A stretch of 64,000 bases of DNA from contig OX442317.1 of NCBI GenBank assembly GCA_949358305.1, positions 10,048,186 through 10,112,185 of the forward strand, read 5' to 3'. Made by a program: the position numbers and the translations under genes. Source of the DNA: Strigamia acuminata. Its lineage: Eukaryota; Arthropoda; Chilopoda; Geophilomorpha; Linotaeniidae. Shown one piece after another: positions 41,053 through 50,100 of this stretch; position 1 is the first letter of the stretch; every line of letters starts with the position of its first letter. A model generated the notes under the pieces. It saw only the letters and a list, made by a program, of their open reading frames with translations. It searched no databases and was not told the DNA's origin.

Positions 41053-43506
41053 TCATAAGGTATCACAATCCCAATTATGGATAAAATACCCATCAGAATT
41101 TCCTTCCTGGTCTTCCCCCTCATTGATCAAATTCTTTTCAAATGCAGTATCTAGAATACTGCCATCAGAAATCGGTTCGCAAGTTGTTGATTGGCATTCA
41201 TCAACTTTTGTTGTTAATACAACATCTTTGTTTGTTTTGTTTGGTTTATTCTTTCTTTTCTTTCTCTTGGTCCCTTTAATTTTCCCCTCTGTTTCAATAG
41301 CTTTGCACTCATTTGCATCAAATAGTGTTTGCACTTCCCCCTCTAGTTCAACAACTTTGGGCTCGCTTATACTAACCAATGTATGCACTGGTGTTGGGGG
41401 AATTTCCTTTTCCAATGTCTTTACTAAAGACGAAACTTCTGGGGATGGAAAAGTAGGCTGTACAACAATGGTTGAGACCTCTTCTGTCTTATTCTCAGGA
41501 AGAGTGTGCGGATCCATAGAATCATTATCTTCCGCTTTAACAACTTCCTTAGGGATTTCTATTTCTCCCTCGAACCAATAATCCCGTTCGTACACCGTTA
41601 ACTTAACCAAAGAGAAAACTTTGTCTCGTTTCGGATCCCAGATCCGATAAGCCTTTTCAAAGTCGGCATATCCGACTAATGCGCCCTCCCAGGTATGCTT
41701 GAGACGTTTCGTATTCCTAATACGAGTTAGAACTCTAACCTTCGATCCAATACACCGAAGGTGTCTCACTGATACCGGTCGCGAATACAATACATTATAA
41801 GGGGCCTCCATATGTAAACCCACTTTTGGAACACGATTCCGCAAATATGCCATCGTATTGGCAAGTTCCATCCATAAAGTGTTTGGAAACCTATTTTCCC
41901 GTAGTAAAGTGTTTACCCCCGTTACAATGTCATTGTTGGTGCTCTCAGAGATGGAATAAATGTCAGGGTTGGTGGATTCTATTCCTGTAATCTCGATCCC
42001 GATACATTCGGCAATTTCAACCCATTCAATTAATTCTTTTGGGGAATAATCCATCTCATGCTCAGTTTCCTTTACCCAATCCTGAAACATATCAATTATA
42101 CCTTTCCCATTCTTTGAATGCCTAATCCAGATATACTGCGAACAATCATCAACTAAAACCATGTATTGTTCTCCCATTTTGTGTGGGACATCCCAAACAC
42201 TTAGATATATCAAATCCAAAACCTCCCCGAGGTAAACTTTCTGTGTTGGGGGCATATCCGGCTTTGTAGTTTCTGTCACTACACAAGATGTGTGGGAGGC
42301 AATCTCTTTATCCTCTAATAGGACACCAAAAACTCTATTTGACTGATTCATGCCAAGAACGTTCTCTTTATGCAGATGTCCTAAACGCGTCTGCCACAAA
42401 TAAAGAGGAAGAGCTCTGTCTTTTCTTTTCTCAGACCTTTTTGTAAACTCGGATTTCCCTAAAAACCCTTTACCGTCCTTGGTCTCAAAACAATTGCTAA
42501 CAATTCTCGTCATGCTATATGACCTCTCCCCCTCATTGTTAGTAATTGGGACTCTGCCCAAATTTACAGAATCCGTAGACTTTTTAGTCTTCCTTGAAAA
42601 ATGTTTCTGATTTTCCATATCAGAATTAAGGGGATTGCTACATTTAAATGCAGTCGCATGGTCACATTTCCTGCTCCCCTTCCAACCGTTCATTTGAACC
42701 TTGTTCAAGTATTCAAAACTCCCGTGTCTATGTTGAGTTTCCCCATGTTGTCCATTATTGATTAAGATCTCACTCAAATTATCCATGGCATTCGAAACCC
42801 CATTCGAATCAACCATGTCGCAATTCTGATTTTCATTGTCCGTGCTTAGCACGTCGCTACTCGCTGTCTTTCCCACATTACACATATGTGTTTCACAAAT
42901 TGCCCTAATCGAATCTCCAATCGCTTTAGCCAAACTATTTGGTTTGTGAGTTAGTGCGCTCTTAATAATAAAATGTGTTAATAGCGATACATTCTTGTCA
43001 AAATCAGAATTTAAATCAGCTGTATCAACCGCATGCTTTGCTACAAAGGGCGCGGTTGCACTCACATTTGAAACCATGGTGCAACAATCAACCGTGAACT
43101 CATTATTCTCATTCCTTTGTGCCACCAAAAATGGTTTGCTGATTTTATTTTTGTAAACAGCCAGTCTCCCATGTGCAATATTAGTGGTTAGGCCTATTTG
43201 ATCCAATTGTCCCAAAGAAATTAAATTTCTCCTAGTTTTGGGCACAAACCAAACATCCTTTAAAAATAAATTTGCCTTCTGATTTCCATTAAAGGAGATC
43301 AGTCGGATATCACCAATACCCCTGACTTCCAACTTATTTAAAAATTTGTTTAAAGGCCTAAAATTTTGAAACCACTTTTCACAAGATGCCACATGGTTGG
43401 AGACCTGGCTATCACAATACCAAATAATATTTCCAGATATATTATCTTCCTTGGTTGTAGAATTTTTAAAATTCTCCATGTCCTTATTGCTGAATGACTG
43501 CACATC
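41053..43506 (-). CDS. Copia-1 integrase-like frame, catalytic residues lost, no RT
   Basis: An open frame of 818 codons follows the gag UAG directly in phase. It keeps recognisable copia landmarks: a protease-like start with the motif altered (WYCDSQVSNHVASCEKWF instead of D-S/T-G-A), a GAG-pre-integrase segment (LYLWQTRLGHLHKENVLG), the first integrase strand (YMVLVDDCSQYIWI) and the post-core segments (NTLWMELANTMAYLRNRVP; WEGALVGYADFEKAYRIWD). The positions of the second Asp (normally TDRGGEF) and the Glu (normally NGTAER) are replaced. The frame ends before any RT. An inactive but long open frame suggests either recent decay or a retained non-enzymatic role. Confidence 0.7.
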   Translation of the reverse strand, partial: DVQSFSNKDMENFKNSTTKEDNISGNIIWYCDSQVSNHVASCEKWFQNFRPLNKFLNKLEVRGIGDIRLISFNGNQKANLFLKDVWFVPKTRRNLISLGQLDQIGLTTNIAHGRLAVYKNKISKPFLVAQRNENNEFTVDCCTMVSNVSATAPFVAKHAVDTADLNSDFDKNVSLLTHFIIKSALTHKPNSLAKAIGDSIRAICETHMCNVGKTASSDVLSTDNENQNCDMVDSNGVSNAMDNLSEILINNGQHGETQHRHGSFEYLNKVQMNGWKGSRKCDHATAFKCSNPLNSDMENQKHFSRKTKKSTDSVNLGRVPITNNEGERSYSMTRIVSNCFETKDGKGFLGKSEFTKRSEKRKDRALPLYLWQTRLGHLHKENVLGMNQSNRVFGVLLEDKEIASHTSCVVTETTKPDMPPTQKVYLGEVLDLIYLSVWDVPHKMGEQYMVLVDDCSQYIWIRHSKNGKGIIDMFQDWVKETEHEMDYSPKELIEWVEIAECIGIEITGIESTNPDIYSISESTNNDIVTGVNTLLRENRFPNTLWMELANTMAYLRNRVPKVGLHMEAPYNVLYSRPVSVRHLRCIGSKVRVLTRIRNTKRLKHTWEGALVGYADFEKAYRIWDPKRDKVFSLVKLTVYERDYWFEGEIEIPKEVVKAEDNDSMDPHTLPENKTEEVSTIVVQPTFPSPEVSSLVKTLEKEIPPTPVHTLVSISEPKVVELEGEVQTLFDANECKAIETEGKIKGTKRKKRKNKPNKTNKDVVLTTKVDECQSTTCEPISDGSILDTAFEKNLINEGEDQEGNSDGYFIHNWDCDTL

Positions 43507-44091
43507 CTATTCACACGTGTGCACGTCGGAACAGTTTCTTTTGCTGCAAAATCTTTCATAAGCCTGTGTTAAATGCCGCATCCTAGATGAGGGGAGATTT
43601 CTTTGTTTCCGAACCGAGGGACACTCCCTGGCGAGATGACCCACTCCGCCACAATTGAAACAACAGGTGACACACGTCTGCGTCGAAGATTCCAGTCTGT
43701 TCCCGCAATAAAGTCCACTTTTGGCATTTAATGCCTCGCAAAACCTCGAATTATCACGTCCATTCTTAGAATGTTGCGGAATCCTTTGGCGTTGCCAATC
43801 ACTTCCGCCATAACTGTCCGTGTTGACATTATAACTGTTGATTCCACCGCCAAAAGCTGTCCCCTGGTCCTCCAGGTTATAAACGTGGATTTTATCCACA
43901 TTTTGATTCCAAATAATTCGATTTCTCCGTACATTTGCATCATTATCATTACACAATTGGTCAGGAAACTGTCCTCTGACCCGTTGCCGTCCTTGGCGTG
44001 CACACGCAACATGCCAATTGTCAAAATCGGCTTTAAATCCCGGCAAACGTCCTCGGGTTTTGAACAATTTTCCACTGTCTTTTAAAGACAT
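43507..44091 (-). CDS. Copia-1 short gag with one zinc knuckle
   Basis: It starts at ATG 44091 (MSLKDSGKLFKTRGRLPGF) and runs about 194 codons to a UAG at 43509-43507. It has a CX2CX4HX4C knuckle, CFNCGGVGHLAREC. Most of the usual copia capsid domain is missing, so this is a deletion form. The frame continues past the stop into the integrase-like region. Confidence 0.7.
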   Translation of the reverse strand: MSLKDSGKLFKTRGRLPGFKADFDNWHVACARQGRQRVRGQFPDQLCNDNDANVRRNRIIWNQNVDKIHVYNLEDQGTAFGGGINSYNVNTDSYGGSDWQRQRIPQHSKNGRDNSRFCEALNAKSGLYCGNRLESSTQTCVTCCFNCGGVGHLARECPSVRKQRNLPSSRMRHLTQAYERFCSKRNCSDVHTCE

Positions 44092-45712
44092 TGTTGCTGC
44101 ACGAAACACTGTTTTGCACACAACAATTCACTATTTGTTGCAAATTGTGGCTCTGTCCACAAAAATACCGTAGCACAAATCACTAGACACTTTTCCCACA
44201 AAATAGAAGGCGAAAAATGCACAACTTCCCGGGGGAATCTTTTTAAGAAGGATTGAAACCCGAATCTGGTCGTCCTGACAGCTTCCGATCGCCAACCTGG
44301 TGGCGCGGGACGACTGCCTTGTACCGCGGACAAGCCCAGAACGGAATAAGACTGCACGTGAGCGAATGCTCGAAGGGTGCAGAATAATCTAACTTGCCCA
44401 AACAAAAACCTATCAACTATTGACAAATAATTTAGACCCAAATACACTTTTTAAGCGATGTGAAGATGTTTTCCGCGTTGTTTTCAGCGTTGAACTGCTG
44501 CTCCAACGGTGAATGAGCACGGAAAGGACGCTGTCGTGCCTTCCACGTGCACGCCTCCGTGTCAACGTGGGCAAAAACGTAACACGCACGTCCGCGCCTT
44601 CACAGTGAACACCGGGGTTCAATCTGTGGCTCTTCACAGTCGAAATACCGTTGATAACGTCGTCGAGACGTTACTAAACGATCGTGTTCCGCGTCGCCGA
44701 TCGTTTCCGTCAAAAACTCGACTTCCCGTCGAATAATCGATCCAGATTTCGTTCGAAAATAATCGTTGTCGCTTTCCAACGATGTATTGTGTTCCCACGA
44801 CGTTTATTACGGCGATGGGGAACACTTGCTGCATGAAACAGTTCACTGCAGTGCTTGCATGCCAAAACCGATGGGCGCCGCCATCTTGAATCGTGACGTC
44901 GTCATTGTGAACATTTTCGGTCGATTTGCAATAAAGTGGCCTATATTTCCGCCTAAAAACAATCACAATAATTCGGAAATAATTCTTACTGTCCACAGAG
45001 GCAATCCAACGTTGATTCCACGCAAAAACCAATCGAATTCCGTTGCAAATCCTTCGTTTCTCGTCCAAAACACTGTTCACCGATTCAAAAATAACGTTGC
45101 CGACGAAAATCCGACCTCTCGTCGAAAATCCGCGCCCAAAACGTTCGTTGGTGCTTTCCAACGGTGCTCGTGCACTTCCTTGTTGATTATATCAACAATC
45201 GAGGGCTTCTCTGCCACGAAACCGTCCAAAACTGCATCTACTTGTGAAAAACGATGAACGCCGCCATCTTGGATTGTGGCGTCATCGTAGGAACTATTCC
45301 TCTCATTTCACAAATAAAGAGGCTTAAAATTCCGCCAAATAAATTCCAAATCAAGACGAAATTTGCCCTTACTGTCCGTGCTAATTATCCACGCTGATCC
45401 AACACTTTTCCGTTGAGAAAACACTTTGTTTTCCGTCTCGCCGATCCACGCCGTCCGCCCACTCGTTTCCGACGATTGCCGTTAATTTCCCAGCCCAAAA
45501 CATCTTGGAAACGTCGTCGCGATCGTCGCTGCTGCGCTCGTTAGCGATCTGGGCTTCACTGCTTTGCAGAGCCCGCGAATCTCGGTTCGCGTCGGCGGCG
45601 TCTCGATTCTCGATGTCCGCACGTCTGCGCGACGTGCTCCGGGACTCGAAAAAATGGCCGAAAATGTTTCCAAACGTTTTTCAAACGTTGTCAACACTCA
45701 CCACAACTGAGG
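44092..45712 (-). other. Copia-1 untranslated leader with internal duplications
   Basis: The 1.6-kb leader contains at least two copies, about 370 bp apart, of a unit including gccgccatcttg followed by a cgtcatc stretch (near 44880 and 45250). Frames of up to 175 codons exist but lack family signatures and true context. No gene is called. Confidence 0.6.
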
Positions 45713-45730
45713 AACCACCCTCTGCTACCA
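45713..45730 (-). promoter_or_regulatory. Copia-1 primer-binding site (initiator tRNA-Met)
   Basis: On the element strand tggtagcagagggtggtt lies one base inside the LTR. It matches the 3' complement of animal initiator tRNA-Met with one difference. Confidence 0.75.
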
Positions 45731-45731
45731 T

Positions 45732-45985
45732 TGTTGGGTTCCATTCGAGCGTTGGATGAGTGTTGAAAAGAACAGGCATCTTTTTAAGCTTGGCTTAAAA
45801 CCACACACAAAATGGCTGCCACTTTATTCGGCTTTTTGGCAGAGAGAGTCACTTCACTCCATAAAAGGTACAGAACAAACCTTGCTTACATAAACCTGAT
45901 TCTAGCAACTCATATAACATAACAGAATCAAAAGAACAAATCATTACAATAAATATATACAGAGCTCCATTGGAGCCATACAGTT
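45732..45985 (-). repeat. Copia-1 5' LTR, truncated by gypsy-2
   Basis: It is homologous to 31294-31442 plus 40716-40820, then breaks off after catacagtt where gypsy-2 begins. The missing ~70 bp should lie beyond gypsy-2's far end. Confidence 0.8.
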
Positions 45986-46378
45986 TGTGGTGACCCAGTT
46001 GGATAAGTGTCCCCCCAGGGCGGATACTTGTCCTATGAGTCACTATGATTAAAGAGTCGTTCCCCCCCGAGTTGGCTCCACCTCCCCATGGTAGGTGTGT
46101 GCCCCGAGGGGGAGGAAGCGGCTGGTGGTCAGCCCCCATTGGTTGATCGCCGGCCCTTCACCCCACTGCATAAAAGGCTGTGTTTCCCGCCTAAAGACAG
46201 AACTTACACAAACGACACCAAGAACACAGCAACTACCTCACCGTCAGGCCAACTTCAACTACAAGTTAGGATTGATCGAGGATCGCTGAGTAAAGTGCAA
46301 ACTGTAACTCTCACGAAGTCACTTGCGAGCTATTCCTGCGAAAGCACGAGAATAGCCCTTGTGAAATCACCCAGAATA
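45986..46378 (+). repeat. Gypsy-2 5' LTR, first part
   Basis: It begins TGTGGTGACCC directly after copia-1 LTR sequence. It contains cataaaagg (46169-46177), a TATA-like element about 30 bp upstream of a probable transcription start. Confidence 0.7.
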
Positions 46379-46906
46379 TGTAGACAGAGAATGCGCAAAA
46401 TATCGGTTATCACCGATTGGAAGCGTGTTTGGAGCCGCGCTACACGCGCGGACGGCGGCGATACGATCCGTATCGCTTGCAAACAAAGTGCGCGACGTAA
46501 GGTCGCTTATACGCACTGTGGGCTGCTCTAAAGCAATGAATAGACCCAACACAATGTCAAAAATATATAAAACACTTTATAAAACGAAATATACATTACA
46601 AAACAGGTGGAAAATATCCAAGGAGCTGGAATCAAAGGATCGCGCCATCTTGGATTTATGGATACAGTGATAATGGCACCCTGGTGCCGGAAATTAACAT
46701 TAGGTGTGAACAAATCATTGAATTGGAGAACAAATCATAGTCTAAAAGGTACAGGAGTATGGAATTACATACGGGACAGCGCAAAAAGAATAGTAACATC
46801 GAAATCAATCAAATAATGACAAGAATACGCTGTATACCTAAACATAATGGGAAATCTAGGAAATAACGAATATATTCATCGATACAAATTGGTCTTTTGA
46901 CCAACA
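46379..46906 (-). repeat. Copia-2 3' LTR
   Basis: TGTAGACAG...GACCAACA. It contains gcgccatcttggattt, a YY1-like motif. The purine tract gaagaggggatt on the element strand (46907-46918) adjoins it. Confidence 0.92.
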
Positions 46907-47115
46907 AATCCCCTCTTCGATGGAAATATTTATCAGGGGACAAGATGAACGTAGACTGGAATTACAGTTGATAATTGACGAGAAAAGAAAATAATAAAGT
47001 CGAATCATCGGGCCGGGTACTGTCGTGGTTATCACTTAACTAAGCTCGGTATTCCCACAGAAACCCGATGATCCTCGAAACTGTGATAAACAAAAATAGG
47101 AATGTCACGGTCTGT

Positions 47116-50100
47116 TCATACTCGGAAGATCCTCGAAATCAATGATCGTAAACGTTCCGAAGATAGCCACTTTGTGAATATGTCGGCGGTATTAACTTCG
47201 CCGGCTACCTTTCGAAGATCGAAGACTCCCGCAGTAAACCACTCCCTGAGCCAGTGAAACTTCACGCGAATATGTTTCGTCTTCGCGTTCTCGATGTCAT
47301 TGGACGTAAATTGAATCGAGGCCAGGGCGTCGGAATACACGATAGGTCGGGATAGACGATTGAGTATCGGGAATTCGGTGTACACGCTGTCGAGCCAGAA
47401 AATCTCCTTCACGCACTCAACCAGGGCGATGAATTCGGCTTCCATGGTTGAGCACGCTACGGTCGACTGTTTACGACAGGACCAGCCAATGGGGACATTT
47501 CCAACGTATACGATGTATCCGCCGAAGCTCAACGATGTCTCCGGATCGCTTGCCCACGACGCGTCGGTGAATGCAGATAGTTGACTAGAAGAGCAACCGG
47601 ATAATTCGATGCAAAGTTCTGCAGTGTTTGCTACGTACTGCAAAACCTGCAACAAGGCGCGGATGTGGGTTCGATTATAGCACGTGTTGTACTGTGCCAA
47701 AGCAATGACGGAATAGAGTATGTCGGGACGAGTTCTCGATGCCAAAAACAGAAGTGAACCGATTAGAGATCGGTATGGAAAATCTTCCAAGTTTTCGGTC
47801 GATCCTCTAACGAGTGTCGTTCCCGGTGTCACTGGTGTCTTGACGAGATTATTGGTCGACGCCCCGAATTTCTTAACCAGTTTGGCGATATAAGCACGTT
47901 GCGTTATGAACGTGCGTCCGGCGTCGCGGATAAACTCGACGCCTAATAACTTCGTGATCGGTCCGAGGTTGACTATATCGAATTTCGAAGAGATGAGACG
48001 GATTAGCTGTTTGAAAACGCTGTCGGACGCGTAAAACACGACGATGTCGTCCACGTAGACCAGCATAACAGCTGTATTCCCGAACACGTAAACACAATTA
48101 CATGCTGGCAGTCTTCGAAATCCGAGGGCCCGAAGCGTCTCGTCGAGTTTCTCGAACCATTGTCTCCCGGATTGGTGGAGGCCGTAAAGTGATTTGAGAA
48201 GAAGCCACACGTTATTTGGATCAGTGCATGTGGCACCTGCAGGGATTCTCATGTATACGTTATGCTTTAATTCCCCGTACAGGTACGCACCTTTCACGTC
48301 GAGGTGGGCGTCCTGCCAACCACGCAATACGACGAGAAGACAGAAAAACAGACGGATCAATATGAAGTTCACGACTGGGCTAAACACCTCATCAAAATCG
48401 ACTCCGAGGGTTTGATAAAAACCTTGTGCTACTAAGCGTGCTCGGTATCGGGTGACGGTTCCGGCTGCATCGGTTTTGAGTTTAAAAATCCACTTGCAGC
48501 CAAGAATAGTGGTGTCGGGTGGTCGGGGAACTTCTTTATAGATTTCTCGCTCTTTGAACATATCGAGTTCCTCTCCGATTGCTTCACGCCATTTCGGAGC
48601 GTCGTTGAACTTGGGAATTTCGGCGAATGAAGCCGGCTCGGTTCGGCACAGATGAGCCGCATGACGAACGCCCGGAAGAGTTGGCAATTTGTGTTCGAGA
48701 TTACCGAAGAAAAACAGTCCGGGGTCGTAATCAATATTGTTCAACATACAATACTCCTCGATGTCGTGATAAGATCTTAGACGGATCTTCGGAGTTGGAA
48801 AATAATAGACATCAATTAAGATCTTCCCGGGTTTTTGATCCTTTCTCAGGTGTTCCTCGCGTACCCATTCACGGCACTCGCCATCTCCACCGACGAATCG
48901 CCACTTATGAGTAGTGTGGCGCGCAGTCGCTGGTGAATTGGGATCGGGGTCGAAAATTTGCAGCCCTTGCGCAGCTTGATCATCAACACGTTGCTGACGA
49001 CGCGTCGTAATAAATCTCGGCGTCGGTACCGGTGTTTCACGGGGAAGAGAAGGCGCTGCCGATCGCTGAGGTGATGGCGGAGCGGATGTACGAGGAGTCG
49101 TCGGAGGCGATGGTCGTGCCGATTGTTCCGCTGACGCATCAACGTGTTCGGATGTTTCAGGATAAATCGACAATTCGTCCATCTCTCGGATGTCATGGTC
49201 GGTGTCGCGTTCTTCTTCGTACGAAATGTGATGGGATTGACGAAGAGACGCAGAACCTGGAGGTAATGTCGCACATAAATCCAGCAATGCCCGTTCCGGA
49301 GTTGTCGGTGGTGGTATGTGGATGTGCGGAAAAGCCAGAGGCGTGTGCATCGAAGCGGATGCCGTCGACACACGTTCGGAATCGTTCGCAGAATGTTCTG
49401 ACGCCTCGGAATCAGATCCTTTCGGCCACTGATGGTAATGTAGGTTATCATCAAATGTAACGGTTTGCTGTCCGGGACCAGTAAACGATTGTTGCGGCTG
49501 CTGCGTCGAAATTTTGATGGATTTCCGATACGACTGCCGCTCATCGATCTTAACGTGAATAGATTCGTAGACTTGGTTGTCAGTTGGGTTCCAAATTCTG
49601 TATCCACGGGTCCCTGAAGCGTAGCCGACTAAATATCCCTCCCAGGCCCGCGGATCCAGCTTCTTGCGTCCTGGTGCGGTGTAGTGCACCCAGCACTTGG
49701 AACCGACTTTTCGTAGATGTCGTAACGAAAGGGCTCTCTGTCGCCAAAGGATATACGGAACTTGATTGTTAAGTCGAGAATGAGGGCTCCGATTCTTGAT
49801 GTAGGCAAACGTGACCGCTAGCTCGGCCCAGAGCGCCTCCGGCAACTTAGTCTCGGATAAGACTGCACGAAAGTTGTCGGCCATTGTCCGGTTTATGCGC
49901 TCGGCCGTGCCGTTCATCTGTGGTGACGACGGATTTGTCCGTTGACCTTGGATGCCCTTGGCTTGTAGATATCGGAGAAACTCGTTTGACATAAACTCTC
50001 CGCCTCGATCAGTCCGAATCGCTTTTATTTGCGTGTCCTGGATTCTCTCAACTCGAGCAACGAAGTCCTTAAAGGTTGCGAAAACCTGCGATTTCTGGGC

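Larger units (their letters stand above)
31294..45985 (-). mobile_element. Copia-1: RT-less copia element, split by gypsy-1 and gypsy-2
   Basis: Element parts on the minus strand are the 5' LTR remnant (45985-45732), a PBS for initiator tRNA-Met, a long leader, a short gag, an in-frame UAG, an integrase-like frame, a polypurine tract (40901-40891) and the 3' LTR (40890-40716 plus 31442-31294). Gypsy-1 interrupts the 3' LTR at 31442/40716. Gypsy-2 starts at 45986 inside the 5' LTR. No reverse transcriptase or RNase H is present, so it would depend on other elements. Its LTR copies differ at several sites, so it is older than its inserts. Confidence 0.75.

Noticed and set aside
44082..45697. 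Frames of 71-175 codons in the copia-1 leader
   Set aside because: The leader contains duplicated non-coding units; no family recognised.
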